A stretch of DNA of 64,000 nucleotides from Verrucomicrobiota bacterium (GTDB lineage Bacteria > Verrucomicrobiota > Verrucomicrobiia > Opitutales > Opitutaceae). Shown here in pieces: positions 1 to 8,535 of this stretch; position 1 is the stretch's first letter; each line of letters starts with the position of its first letter. A model generated the notes under the pieces. That model saw nothing but the letters and a program-made list of their open reading frames with translations, searched no databases and had not been told where the DNA came from. Made by a program: the position numbers and the translations under genes. The DNA lies in contig JAEZUE010000004.1 in the NCBI GenBank assembly GCA_023443455.1, forward strand, positions 129,214-193,213, in the 5' to 3' direction.

Positions 1-103
1 GGTTGAGTCGTCCGGGGCATTTTCGGCGGTCCAACTGATACTTCCGCCGGACCGTTGCCGAAGCGGGGTGGGTGTGGATCTTCCCGCCTCCCCCCACTGC
101 GCA

Positions 104-709
104 ATGTCCATGCAACGTCTCTTCCGGCTTCTCGCGATCGTCGCCTCGCTTCTTCCCGCCATGTCCCCAGCCGAATCATCCCTATCGTCCCCGCCGCCGG
201 CGCCGCTGCAGTCGGCCTATTTCGGCGGTGGTTGTTTCTGGTGCCTCGAGGCGTATTTCGAGACCCTGCCCGGTGTGCAAGCCGTGGTGTCGGGCTACGC
301 CGGTGGGCAGGTGGCGAACCCGAGCTACCGCGAGGTCTGCGGCGGGGGGACCGGCCATGCCGAGGTGGTGCGCATCGATTTCGATCCGGCCAAGATCTCC
401 TACGCCGTGCTGCTCGAAAAATTCTGGCTGATCCACGACCCGACCACACTGAACCGGCAGGGGCCGGACGAGGGCACGCAGTACCGCTCGATCATCCTCC
501 ACGTCGACGACGCCCAGCGGGCGGCCGCGGAGCTTTCGCGGGCGGCGGCCCAGGAGCACCTGCGCGACCGGATCGTCACCGAGATCGTGCCGCTGGCCCC
601 CTTCTACGAGGCGGAAAGCTACCATCAGGACTATTTCCGCCGGAATCCGAACCAAGGATACTGCCGGGCGGTGATCGCACCGAAGCTCAAGAAGCTCGGG
701 GTGAAGTAG
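104..709 (+). CDS. msrA: Peptide-methionine (S)-S-oxide reductase, exported
   Basis: It reduces methionine-S-sulfoxide in oxidised proteins. The MsrA signature GGGCFWCLE lies at residues 41-49 with nucleophile Cys44, and a C-terminal NQGYCRAVI supplies the likely resolving cysteine. About 25 N-terminal residues (hydrophobic LFRLLAIVASLLPA, then SPAES) look like a signal peptide, so the enzyme probably acts in the periplasm. At 201 aa it is normal for MsrA plus a leader. I chose the ATG at 104 because it begins the leader directly; the ATG at 110 is almost as good. It stands alone, convergent with trxB. No MsrB is seen here. Confidence 0.93.
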   Translation: MSMQRLFRLLAIVASLLPAMSPAESSLSSPPPAPLQSAYFGGGCFWCLEAYFETLPGVQAVVSGYAGGQVANPSYREVCGGGTGHAEVVRIDFDPAKISYAVLLEKFWLIHDPTTLNRQGPDEGTQYRSIILHVDDAQRAAAELSRAAAQEHLRDRIVTEIVPLAPFYEAESYHQDYFRRNPNQGYCRAVIAPKLKKLGVK

Positions 710-874
710 CGCCGGCCGCCCGGCCGGGCCCGCGCCGCCGGAGTCGCCGTGCCGAAGCCGCTCGCAGGAGCCGGGGGACCGCAGGCGGCGACGCCTGCGC
801 CACGGTCGAGCGGACGAAGCTGGGCACTATTTCACGGATACGAACGGATCGCGCCAGGCGGCGCGGTGATACGC

Positions 875-1825
875 TCAGTTGCCGTGTTCGGCGAGCCAGC
901 GCTCGGCCTCGATGGCGGCCTGGCAGCCCATGCCGGCGGCGGTGATCGCCTGGCGGTAGACGTGGTCCGCGCAATCGCCGGCGACGAAGACGCCCGCGAC
1001 GCTGGTGCGCACCTGGCTGCCGCTCTCGGGCACGATGTAGCCGGCCTCGTCGGTTGCGACGGCCGTGGCGAAGGCCTTGGTGTTGGGCTGGTGGCCGATC
1101 GCGACGAAGATGCCCTTGCAGGGCAGATCGGAAAGGTTGCCGGTCTTCACATTCTTGAGCTTCACGCCGGACACGTTGCCGTGCAGATCGCCCACGATCT
1201 CGGCAACGACGGAATCCCAGGCGGTCTTGACCTTCGGGTGCTCGAGCAGGCGCTGCTGCATGATTTTCGAGGCGCGCAGTTCGTTGCGGCGGTGGACGAG
1301 GGTGACCTTCGACGCGAAACGGGTGAGGAAGAGCGCCTCCTCGCAGGCGGAGTCGCCGCCGCCGACCACGATCACGTCCATGCCGCGGTAGAAGGCGCCG
1401 TCGCAGGTCGCGCAGGTGGTCACGCCCTTGCCGCCGAAAAACGACATCTCGTTGTCGAGGCCGAGCATGCGCGGAGCGGCGCCGGTGGCGATGATCACGG
1501 CGCGGGCGCGGATCTCGCGCTCGCCGGTGCGCAGGATCTTCTCCTCGCCGGAGAAGTCGACGGACTCGACCACGCCGCTCTCGTAGCGGGCGCCGAAACG
1601 GGCGGCCTGCTTGCGGATGTTGTCGGTGAGGGTGTAGCCGTCGATGCCGTGTTCGAAGCCCGGGAAGTTTTCGACCTCGGAGGTGGTCGTGAGCTGGCCG
1701 CCGGGCTGAATGCCTTCAAGCACGAGCGGGGCGAGACCGGCGCGGGCGGTGTAGACCGCGGCGGTGAGACCGGCGCAGCCGGTGCCGATGATGACGACGT
1801 TCTCGAGCGAGGAATCGGTGGACAT
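875..1825 (-). CDS. trxB: Thioredoxin-disulfide reductase
   Basis: This FAD- and NADPH-dependent enzyme recycles oxidised thioredoxin in the cytoplasm. An N-terminal dinucleotide fold GTGCAG sits at about residue 14, the redox pair is CATC at residues 138-141, an NADPH fold shows as VGGGDSA, and the FAD-contacting VFVAGDCAD is near the C-terminus. The 316 aa length is typical of low-molecular-weight TrxB. The frame stays open 22 codons upstream, but conserved sequence starts at the ATG at 1825 (MSTDSSLENV), so I start there. Its electrons could ultimately support MsrA next door, though the two genes are convergent and not an operon. Confidence 0.96.
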   Translation of the reverse strand: MSTDSSLENVVIIGTGCAGLTAAVYTARAGLAPLVLEGIQPGGQLTTTSEVENFPGFEHGIDGYTLTDNIRKQAARFGARYESGVVESVDFSGEEKILRTGEREIRARAVIIATGAAPRMLGLDNEMSFFGGKGVTTCATCDGAFYRGMDVIVVGGGDSACEEALFLTRFASKVTLVHRRNELRASKIMQQRLLEHPKVKTAWDSVVAEIVGDLHGNVSGVKLKNVKTGNLSDLPCKGIFVAIGHQPNTKAFATAVATDEAGYIVPESGSQVRTSVAGVFVAGDCADHVYRQAITAAGMGCQAAIEAERWLAEHGN

Positions 1826-2049
1826 GGCGAAAGAGAAAGGGGCGGTTGCGGACCCGACGCAACGTTTGGCCGCGCGGCGCGGCAAGTGCAAAGAGCCCGG
1901 GCCGGCAACAACCGGGTGCGTGAACCGGGATACGCCGAGCGATCCGCGGGCGGTGGGGGCCGAACGGTGGGGCGATGCGTCTTCGCGCCGCTTCGGCTCC
2001 CTCGCGGAAGAGGTTGCCGGCCGCCGGACTGCGCCGCTCTATCGAGGGC

Positions 2050-2868
2050 ATGGCTTCACTTCCGGTACTGGTCGACACCCACGCCCATCTTGATCGTTTT
2101 GTCCACCGCGGCGATCTCGCGCCGGTGCTGGAGCGGGCCGCCGCGGTCGGCGTGGCGCAGATCGTGACGATCGGAACCGATCCGGAGGACTGGGCTCTCT
2201 ACCGGGAACTGGTGCCGACCCTGGGCGGGCGCGTGGCCTACACGGCCGGGCTGCATCCGTGTTCCGTCGACGAGGCGTGGGAGCAGGCAGTCGGGCAGCT
2301 CGCCGCCTGCTTCGACGGGCCCGCGGCGGCGGTCGGGCTGGGGGAGTGCGGGCTCGACCGTTTCCATCTGCCGAAGGACGACGACACGGCGGTGGAGCGG
2401 ATCTTCGCGTGGCAGAAGGCGGCGTTCCGGGCCCAGCTCGAAATTGCGAATACCGTGCGCGGGCCGGTGGTCGTGCACTCCCGTGGTGCGTTTTCGGAGA
2501 CGGTGGAGACGATCGACGCCTCGGGCCTGGACTGGTCGCGGGTGGTCTTCCACTGCTTTTCGGAGGGGCCGGAGGAGATGGCGTTGCTCGCGGCGCGGGG
2601 GGGGCGCGGTTCGTTCACCGGCATCATCACGTACCGGAGCGCGGAGAATGTGAGGCAGGCGCTGAAGGTGCAGGGATTGGCGCGCAGCATGGTCGAGACC
2701 GATTGCCCCTATCTCACGCCCGAGCCGCACCGTGGGAAACCGAACGAACCGGCCTTGGTGGCGCTCACGGCGCGGAAGGCCGCCGAGGTGCTCGGGGTGA
2801 GCTTCGAGGAGTTCGCCGAGCGGTCGACGGAGACGGCGCGGGCGTTTTTCGGCCTGCCACCGCTGTGA
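2050..2868 (+). CDS. TatD family metal-dependent hydrolase
   Basis: This is a TatD-type deoxyribonuclease or hydrolase with a TIM-barrel metallo-fold. The first metal motif DTHAHLD lies near residue 8, followed by GLGECGLD, VVHSRGA and VFHCFSEG, and the late VETDCPYLTPEPHRGK typical of the family. It is 272 aa. The ATG at 2050 is preceded by GAGGG at good spacing. An upstream in-frame start would add 25 arginine-rich residues unlike the family. Family members act on DNA ends or D-aminoacyl substrates; which applies here cannot be told from sequence. Confidence 0.92.
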   Translation: MASLPVLVDTHAHLDRFVHRGDLAPVLERAAAVGVAQIVTIGTDPEDWALYRELVPTLGGRVAYTAGLHPCSVDEAWEQAVGQLAACFDGPAAAVGLGECGLDRFHLPKDDDTAVERIFAWQKAAFRAQLEIANTVRGPVVVHSRGAFSETVETIDASGLDWSRVVFHCFSEGPEEMALLAARGGRGSFTGIITYRSAENVRQALKVQGLARSMVETDCPYLTPEPHRGKPNEPALVALTARKAAEVLGVSFEEFAERSTETARAFFGLPPL

Positions 2869-2900
2869 AGGAGCGCGGGGCGGCACTCGGCCTTCCGGGC

Positions 2901-3197
2901 TCAGACCTCGTCGAACTTGCGCAGGAAAAGCGCCTCGAGTTCGCCGATCATCGCCGGGCCATCGGCCCCGGTGACGATGAACTTCAGCGAGGAGCCGCGA
3001 CCGGCGGCGAGCATCATGAGGCCCATGATGCTCTTGCCGTTCACCTGCTCGTCGTCGCGCTCCACCAGCACGTCCGCTTTGAACTTGTTGGTGATTCTCA
3101 CGATCATGGCCGCCGGACGGGCGTGGATGCCCATCTTGTTCTGCACGGTCAGCACTTTGGTGTGCTGTTGGGCAGCGGAGGCTTCGGCGTTTTCCAT
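2901..3197 (-). CDS. HPr-like phosphocarrier protein
   Basis: This is a small phosphotransferase carrier of 98 aa. The phospho-acceptor motif GIHARPAAMIV carries His25, the equivalent of His15 in classical HPr, and the regulatory-serine region reads NGKSIMGLMMLAAGRGS. About ten extra residues precede the usual HPr start. No EI or sugar permease gene is nearby; the only other phosphotransferase domain in the window is the EIIA-like part of the protein at 45812-46552. A regulatory rather than sugar-transport role (PTS-Ntr-like) is therefore possible but inferred. It is convergent with the tatD-like gene. Confidence 0.9.
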   Translation of the reverse strand: MENAEASAAQQHTKVLTVQNKMGIHARPAAMIVRITNKFKADVLVERDDEQVNGKSIMGLMMLAAGRGSSLKFIVTGADGPAMIGELEALFLRKFDEV

Positions 3198-3283
3198 GTG
3201 GTGAATTCTTTGCGGTTGGCGCGTTGAAGACGGATTCCCTATGAGTCGCCGGACACTGGCAACGCCAAAAATTTCAGCCGACC

Positions 3284-4051
3284 ATGAGCGACCTCGCGAT
3301 CATCGTGCCCTGCCGTCTCGAATCGACGCGCTTCCCGCGCAAGCTGCTGCATGCGATCCGCGGCGTTCCGCTGGTGCGCCGGGTGGCGCAACGGATCGCG
3401 GCCGAGATGCCGGAGCTGCCGTTGTATTTTGCCGTCGATGACGCGTTGCTGGCCGACGCGCTCGAGCCGCACGGTTTCCGGACGATCCGGACCTCGGCCG
3501 CGCACCAGAGCGGCACCGACCGGCTCGCCGAGGCGAACCGCACGATCGGCGCCAAGTATGTGCTCAACGTGCAGGCGGACGAGCCGCTGGTCAGCCGCGC
3601 GCAGCTCGAGCTGCTGGCGCGCCTGGTCGTGGGCGAGGCGCCGATGGCGACCTTGGCGACGCGGTTCCACCGGCCCGAGGACTTCGCCAACCCCAACCAG
3701 GTGAAGGTGGTGCTCGGAGGGGACGGTCGCGCGCTCTATTTCTCGCGCTCGCCGATCCCGTTTCCGCGCGACCGTGGTGGCGTCGTGGATGCGGCCTGGC
3801 TGGAGGCGAACCCGTGCTACAAGCATCTCGGGCTCTACGCCTACCACGGGGATTTTCTGGATCGTTTCGCGGCGTTGCCGGCCGGGCGGCTCGAGCAGCT
3901 CGAGAAGCTCGAGCAGCTGCGAGTGCTGGAGAACGGCGCGGCGATCGCGGTCGGGATCACCGCGGATCCCGGCGTCGGGGTCGACACTCCGGAGGATGCG
4001 GCGAGATACGAGGCGTTGCTCGACGGCGCCGGGTGCGCCGGCACGGGGTGA
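3284..4051 (+). CDS. kdsB: 3-deoxy-manno-octulosonate cytidylyltransferase
   Basis: It activates KDO with CTP to give CMP-KDO for lipopolysaccharide inner-core synthesis in the cytoplasm. The N-terminus IIVPCRLESTRFPRKLL is the nucleotide-binding signature, followed by HQSGTDRLAEA, NVQADEPLV and the late GVGVDTPEDA. The 255 aa length matches the family. Its presence shows a Gram-negative outer membrane with KDO-containing lipopolysaccharide. It is divergent from the HPr-like gene, with 86 bp between the two start codons. Confidence 0.96.
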   Translation: MSDLAIIVPCRLESTRFPRKLLHAIRGVPLVRRVAQRIAAEMPELPLYFAVDDALLADALEPHGFRTIRTSAAHQSGTDRLAEANRTIGAKYVLNVQADEPLVSRAQLELLARLVVGEAPMATLATRFHRPEDFANPNQVKVVLGGDGRALYFSRSPIPFPRDRGGVVDAAWLEANPCYKHLGLYAYHGDFLDRFAALPAGRLEQLEKLEQLRVLENGAAIAVGITADPGVGVDTPEDAARYEALLDGAGCAGTG

Positions 4052-4156
4052 GCGCGTGGCTGGGGCGGGGGTGTAGTTGGATTTTCGGACTGGGGGACTC
4101 TCCCGGTCCGGGGGGGCGTTCGTACCCCATTTTCGGATCGGGAGTGCGATTTCCGC

Positions 4157-4183
4157 TAAAGTCGTCTGCGGGGGCCGCGATAA
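4157..4183 (+). promoter_or_regulatory. Sigma28 (FliA)-like promoter upstream of TonB-TonB-MCP genes
   Basis: TAAAGTCG, 11 bases, then CGCGATAA. The flagellar sigma28 consensus is TAAAGTTT-N11-GCCGATAA; the first six bases of the -35 element, the spacing and the core CGATAA match. It lies 42 bp before the ATG at 4226. A chemoreceptor gene two genes downstream makes flagellar-class regulation plausible. Confidence 0.55.
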
Positions 4184-4225
4184 GCGCGTCGCCCGAGCGG
4201 TGAATCGCTTGGGCGCTCAAATCGA

Positions 4226-4579
4226 ATGAACAAGAAATCCATCCTGAAACTCGCCCTCGTTGCCATCGCTCTCTTCGCCTCCTCGGCCGTCGCCCGTGCC
4301 GAGAGCGCGTTCGACGAGGCTCCCACCCCGGTCCGCACCCAGGCGCCGGCCTATCCCGATTCCCTCCGCCGCGAGGGTGTGTCGGGCATGGTCAGCATCA
4401 ACGTGACGGTCGACGAAAACGGCAACGTCGTCTCGACCTCGGTCAACAAGAGCAGCAATCCGGCCTTCGACGCGCCCGCGCTGGCCGCGGTGTCGCAGTG
4501 GAAGTTCAAGCCCGCGAAGAAGGCCGGTCAGGCCGTCGCGGTGTCGGTCGTGTTGCCGGTGCGTTTCAACGCCAACTGA
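4226..4579 (+). CDS. Exported TonB C-terminal domain protein (first copy)
   Basis: A 117 aa protein made of a signal peptide (KKSILKLALVAIALFASSA, then ARAES) and one TonB C-terminal domain: YPDSLRREGVSG, VNVTV-like strands, VSQWKFKPAKKAG, ending in VVLPVRFNAN. Classical TonB has an N-terminal membrane anchor and a long proline-rich spacer; both are absent, so this looks like a free periplasmic domain. A strong terminator follows. The second copy at 4769 has the same design. It may bind outer-membrane or periplasmic partners, but the function is unknown. The sigma28-like promoter and nearby chemoreceptor suggest a link to motility, which is inference. Confidence 0.85.
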   Translation: MNKKSILKLALVAIALFASSAVARAESAFDEAPTPVRTQAPAYPDSLRREGVSGMVSINVTVDENGNVVSTSVNKSSNPAFDAPALAAVSQWKFKPAKKAGQAVAVSVVLPVRFNAN

Positions 4580-4612
4580 ACGTCGCCGCTCGGCCAAGTC
4601 GCCGCATCTCCC

Positions 4613-4649
4613 CGGCGGGTCGTCGCAAGGCGGCCCGCTCGTTTTTTTT
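4613..4649 (+). terminator. Rho-independent terminator after first TonB-domain gene
   Basis: GCGGGT (4615-4620) pairs with GCCCGC (4633-4638), with one G-U pair, and an eight-T run follows at 4642-4649. It would separate the first TonB-domain gene from the second, which has its own promoter-like motif. Confidence 0.75.
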
Positions 4650-4697
4650 CCTGTCGCGCACATGGCGATATACCCGATGGCCGGGGGGATTTTCCCC

Positions 4698-4724
4698 TCA
4701 AGTGCGGCAGGGCTGAGACGATGA
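4698..4724 (+). promoter_or_regulatory. Second sigma28-like promoter
   Basis: TCAAGTGC, 11 bases, then GACGATGA. It matches the sigma28 pattern TAAAGT-N11-GCCGATAA with one mismatch in TAAAGT and two in the -10 element, and the spacing is exact. It sits after the terminator and 44 bp before the ATG at 4769, just where a second promoter would be needed. It is weaker than the copy at 4157. Confidence 0.4.
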
Positions 4725-4768
4725 AAGACCAAAACGCCCATCTTGTGCCCAACCCCACTTCCACGATC

Positions 4769-5122
4769 ATGAATGTTCCTGCCTTCTTCCGGATTCTGTT
4801 CTCGGCCCTTGCGATCTTTGCGGCCTCCGCGGTCTATGCCCAGGACAGCAAGTTCGACGAACCGCCGATGCCGACCAAGACGGTGCCCCCGCGTTATCCT
4901 TCGGAACTCAAACGCGAGGGAATCAGTGGCATGGTGACGATGTCGATCACCGTCGACGAGAAGGGCGCCGTACAGAACCCGATCGTGAAAAAGAGCTCCC
5001 GTCCGGAGTTCGAGCAGCCCGCCATCGACGCGGTCAGCCAATGGAAGTTCGAGCCGGCCAAGAAGGACGGCCAGCCGGTGGCCGTGCAGGTCGTCGTCCC
5101 GGTGAAGTTCTCCGTCAATTGA
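4769..5122 (+). CDS. Exported TonB C-terminal domain protein (second copy)
   Basis: A 117 aa paralogue of the protein at 4226-4579: a signal peptide (NVPAFFRILFSALAIFAASA, then VYAQD) and one TonB C-terminal domain with YPSELKREGISG, VSQWKFEPAKKDG and the end VVVPVKFSVN. The frame is open 16 codons further upstream, but those residues are polar and the leader begins at the ATG at 4769. It ends 28 bp before the chemoreceptor gene with no terminator between them, so the two are probably co-transcribed. Tandem duplication of this gene is likely. Confidence 0.85.
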   Translation: MNVPAFFRILFSALAIFAASAVYAQDSKFDEPPMPTKTVPPRYPSELKREGISGMVTMSITVDEKGAVQNPIVKKSSRPEFEQPAIDAVSQWKFEPAKKDGQPVAVQVVVPVKFSVN

Positions 5123-5150
5123 TTTTCCCCCGCCAACGCCCCGCAAAGCT

Positions 5151-7145
5151 ATGAACAAAACTCATTTCACCGTGGGCCGGCGCATGTCCGCCGGTCTGGG
5201 CATCGTCCTCGTGTTGCTGGCGATCCTCGCCGGCACCGCCTATTTCGCGTTGGGGCGCTCGGGCAAGGCGATCAAGGTCACCGCCGACGGCGCCGAACTG
5301 GCGTCGCAGGCGATGGAGCTGGATCTGACGATGAAGGACCTGCTGCGTTCGGTCAGCGCCTTCCAGGTGAGCGGAGATCGTGAGGACGTGGATACCTTCA
5401 AGGCCCAGGCGCAGACGATGCGCAGCCTCTTCGACGAGCTCAATGGCCGCGAGATCGATGCCGAGACGAAGGCGTTGATGGCGGAATCGCAGCAGCTGTT
5501 CGGCCGTTTCGAGACGCAGTTCCAGGAAATGGTCTCGTTGCGCGGCGAGCGCGAGCGCTTCGAGACCGCGATGCATCCTTCGGCCGAGGCGATCCAGAAG
5601 GCGCTCCAGCTGGTGCTGGTGAAGGCGCGCGACAGCGGCGACATGAGCGCGTCGTTCAAGGCGTCGTCGAGCCTGCAGAACTTCTTCGAGGGCCTGATGC
5701 GGGTTAACCAATTTTTGCTTACATCGGATGCCGTGCAGGCCAACGCCGCGAGCCAGTCGCTGGCGAAGCTGATCGAGGGGGCCAAGGCGATCGACAAGGA
5801 GATCGCCGAGATGGAGGAATTCGACGCCACCTTCAAGGATCCCGAACGCCGCAACGCGCTCAAGGCCGCGCTAACCGAGTCCACGGCCCTGCAGCAGGGC
5901 CTCGCGAAGGTCCAGGAAGGGGTAGCGCGCAGCCGGGTGCTCTACGAAAAGGAGATGCGGGCGCTGGCTGGAGATTTCAGCGACCGGATCCTCCGCCTGA
6001 ACGACAATCTCGCCCAGCGGCGCCAGACCTTGCAGCAGGACTCGGCCTCCGCCCAGGTGCGCAACGAAAGCCTGGTTCTCGCGCTCAGTCTCATCGGCAT
6101 CGTGTCCGGAGTGGTCGCAGGGTATTTCATCGTCCGCAGCGTCACCAAGCCGATCGCCCATGTGGCGGCGGTGCTGCGCGAAGGCAGCGACCGCACCGCG
6201 GCCGCGTCGCGGCAGGTCAGTTCCGCGAGCCAGGCCATGGCCGACGGCTCGTGCCAGCAGGCGGCCTCCCTCGAGGAGACGAGCTCCTCGCTGGTCGAGA
6301 TGGCCAGCATGATCAAGCGCACCGCGGAGCACACCGAGAACGCCCGCCAGATGGCCGGCGAGACCCGCCAGGCCGCGGACCATGGCTCCGACGACATGCG
6401 CGCGATGAAGGAGGCGATGGACTCGATCAAGTCGGCCGGCGCCGAGATCACCAAGATCATCAAGACCATCGACGAGATTGCGTTCCAGACCAACATCCTG
6501 GCGCTCAACGCCGCCGTCGAAGCGGCGCGTGCGGGCGAGGCCGGGGCCGGTTTTGCCGTCGTCGCCGAGGAGGTCCGCAACCTGGCGCACCGCAGTGCCG
6601 AAGCCGCCCGCGAGACCGCCGCCAAGATCGAGAATTCGAACCAACGCAGCGAGCACGGCATCCGCCTGAGCGAGCGCGTGGGCAACAACTTCAACGAGAT
6701 CACCCAGCGGGCCCGAAAGCTCGATACGATGATCCAGGAGATCGCCGATGCGGCCAAGCAGCAGAGCCAGGGTATCGAGACGATCAATGCCGAGATCTCC
6801 CGCATCGATCACATCACCCAGGCGAACTCGGCCAGTGCCGAAGAGACGGCCAGTTCCTCGGCCGAGCTCCAGTCGCAGGCGGATCGTCTCCGCGATGCGG
6901 TCGACGAGCTCAACCGCATGGTGCATGCCGATGCCGAGGCCGCGATGCACCACGCTGTCGAGGTGCCGGCGCCGACCACGGCGAAGCGGCCGGTCGACAG
7001 GCAGACCGCTCCGGTGGCGAAGGCCCCGGCGGCGAAGTCGCCGACGGTGAAGGCACGCACGCCGGCGTCCGGACTGAAGGCGGCGGCGAGTCCCGTGAAA
7101 TCCTCTGCCGGAGAGAATCCGGACAGTTTCTTCCGCGATCTCTGA
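5151..7145 (+). CDS. Methyl-accepting chemotaxis protein
   Basis: A transmembrane chemoreceptor of 664 aa that would signal through CheW and CheA. TM1 is about residues 13-34, a helical periplasmic sensor of about 270 residues follows, TM2 is about 308-328 (LVLALSLIGIVSGVVAGYFI), then HAMP and a signalling coiled coil. The conserved hairpin tip is DEIAFQTNILALNAAVEAAR with GEAGAGFAVVAEEVRNLA at residues 440-478. An alanine-, proline- and lysine-rich tail ends in DSFFRDL, which might act as an adaptor tether but is not a classic NWETF motif. It follows the second TonB-domain gene and is closed by a strong terminator. The ligand is unknown. Confidence 0.95.
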   Translation: MNKTHFTVGRRMSAGLGIVLVLLAILAGTAYFALGRSGKAIKVTADGAELASQAMELDLTMKDLLRSVSAFQVSGDREDVDTFKAQAQTMRSLFDELNGREIDAETKALMAESQQLFGRFETQFQEMVSLRGERERFETAMHPSAEAIQKALQLVLVKARDSGDMSASFKASSSLQNFFEGLMRVNQFLLTSDAVQANAASQSLAKLIEGAKAIDKEIAEMEEFDATFKDPERRNALKAALTESTALQQGLAKVQEGVARSRVLYEKEMRALAGDFSDRILRLNDNLAQRRQTLQQDSASAQVRNESLVLALSLIGIVSGVVAGYFIVRSVTKPIAHVAAVLREGSDRTAAASRQVSSASQAMADGSCQQAASLEETSSSLVEMASMIKRTAEHTENARQMAGETRQAADHGSDDMRAMKEAMDSIKSAGAEITKIIKTIDEIAFQTNILALNAAVEAARAGEAGAGFAVVAEEVRNLAHRSAEAARETAAKIENSNQRSEHGIRLSERVGNNFNEITQRARKLDTMIQEIADAAKQQSQGIETINAEISRIDHITQANSASAEETASSSAELQSQADRLRDAVDELNRMVHADAEAAMHHAVEVPAPTTAKRPVDRQTAPVAKAPAAKSPTVKARTPASGLKAAASPVKSSAGENPDSFFRDL

Positions 7146-7178
7146 TTCCGAGCGTTCCCCGGTTTCGTGGAAGTCCCC

Positions 7179-7216
7179 AGCCCGCCCCCGGTCCCCGGGA
7201 GGCGGGCTTCGTTTTT
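7179..7216 (+). terminator. Rho-independent terminator after the chemoreceptor gene
   Basis: AGCCCGCC (7179-7186) pairs perfectly with GGCGGGCT (7201-7208), followed by TCG and five T residues. It lies 33 bp after the chemoreceptor stop codon. Confidence 0.85.
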
Positions 7217-7311
7217 ATGCGGGTTGGGTCGGCGGCGATACGGCTGCCGCCGGCCGGAGGCGAGTGGGCCGAGGCTCGGGCGCAAACGCGCGGCGACCGC
7301 GGTTGCAGGCA

Positions 7312-7345
7312 AGAAAAAGCCCGGAAGTCGCAGGGACATCCGGGC
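7312..7345 (-). terminator. Rho-independent terminator after carA
   Basis: On the minus strand GCCCGGA (7345-7339) and TCCGGGC (7325-7319) form a perfect stem followed by TTTTT. It lies 23 bp beyond the carA stop, suggesting carA is the last gene of its transcript. Confidence 0.85.
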
Positions 7346-7368
7346 GGGGAAGGGAATCGGGGCGGGGC

Positions 7369-8535
7369 TCAGATCTTGCCCGCCTTGCGCGCCTCGATCA
7401 GGCGATGGAAGTCGAGGAAGAGCGGATCGGCGTCGTTCGGGCCCGGGGCGGCCTCGGGGTGGTATTGGACCGAGAATACAGGCAGCTCCTTGTGGCGAAG
7501 GCCCTCGACGGTGCCGTCGTTGAGATTGATCTCGGTGACCACGGCGCCGACCTTTTCGAGCGAGTCGGGATCGGCGGCGAAACCGTGGTTCTGCGAGGTG
7601 ATCGAGACCTTGCCGGTCTCGATGTTCTTGACCGGCTGGTTGCCGCCACGGTGGCCGAACTTCAGCTTGAAGGTGCTGGCTCCGAGCGCATGGGTGATCA
7701 TCTGGTGGCCGAGGCAGATGCCGAAGGTCGGGTAGAGCGGGATCAGTTCGCGCACGGTGCCGTGCACATAGCTCAGCGCCGCCGGATCGCCGGGGCCGTT
7801 GGAGAGGAACAGTCCGTCGGGATCGAGCTCCTTGACCTGTGCGGCGGTGGCGTTGGCCGGCAGCACATGGACCTCGAACCCGTGGCGGACGAGCTTGCGG
7901 AAGATGGTGTGCTTGGCGCCGAAGTCGAAGGCGGCGACCTTGAAGCGTTTGGCCGGCTCCGGATGCGAACCGAGTGTGGTGCCGACCGGCAGGTACGGGG
8001 TGTTGGTCGGATCGTCCAGCCGCCAGATGAACGGATCGGCGCAGGTGACGTCCTTCACGTAGTCGGCCCCGACGATGCTCTCGCGGGCCCGGGCGCGGGC
8101 GACGGCCTCCTCGGGCGAGAGGTCCTCGGTCGAGAGGCAGCAGCGCATCGCGCCGTCGACGCGCAGCTTCTTGGTGATGGCGCGAGTGTCGACATCCTGC
8201 AGGCCGGGGATGTTGTACTTGAGCAGGTAGTCGTGCACGCTCATGCGGCTGCGCCAGTTGCTCGTGATCGGGCTGAGCTCGCGCACGACGAAGCCGGCGA
8301 CCTTCGGGCAATCCGACTCCTCGTCCTCGGAATTGATGCCGTAGTTGCCGATCTGAGGCGCGGTCATCGTGACGATCTGGCCGAAGTACGAGGGGTCCGT
8401 GAGGATCTCCTGGTAGCCGGTCATGCTGGTGTTGAAAACCGCTTCGCCGGCGATCGTGGCGCGAGCGCCGAACGCCAAGCCGCGGTAAACGCTGCCATCT
8501 TCGAGTGCGAGAATTCCGGTGGGCCGAGTGGACAT
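7369..8535 (-). CDS. carA: Carbamoyl-phosphate synthase small (glutaminase) subunit
   Basis: It hydrolyses glutamine and channels ammonia to CarB for carbamoyl phosphate, the entry to pyrimidines and arginine. The N-terminal CarA domain begins ILALEDGSVYRGLAFG with FNTSMTGYQEILTDPSY. A class I glutamine amidotransferase follows, with the nucleophile Cys in FGICLGHQM near residue 270 and the late His-Glu in VQYHPEAAPGP. At 388 aa the length is normal. The frame is open 95 codons further upstream, but that stretch is arginine- and proline-rich noise over a decayed gene, so I take the ATG at 8535. carB is not in the window. Confidence 0.97.
   Translation of the reverse strand: MSTRPTGILALEDGSVYRGLAFGARATIAGEAVFNTSMTGYQEILTDPSYFGQIVTMTAPQIGNYGINSEDEESDCPKVAGFVVRELSPITSNWRSRMSVHDYLLKYNIPGLQDVDTRAITKKLRVDGAMRCCLSTEDLSPEEAVARARARESIVGADYVKDVTCADPFIWRLDDPTNTPYLPVGTTLGSHPEPAKRFKVAAFDFGAKHTIFRKLVRHGFEVHVLPANATAAQVKELDPDGLFLSNGPGDPAALSYVHGTVRELIPLYPTFGICLGHQMITHALGASTFKLKFGHRGGNQPVKNIETGKVSITSQNHGFAADPDSLEKVGAVVTEINLNDGTVEGLRHKELPVFSVQYHPEAAPGPNDADPLFLDFHRLIEARKAGKI

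Noticed and set aside
749..2167. Long plus-strand open frame of 472 codons
   Set aside because: It lies antisense to trxB, is alanine- and glycine-rich, and has no family pattern. High GC makes such antisense frames common.
4698..4730. TPP-riboswitch-like GGCTGAGA before the second TonB-domain gene
   Set aside because: Only the CTGAGA core is present. The GGGGTGC arm and the ACCTGAT element are missing, and the sequence fits a sigma28-like promoter better.
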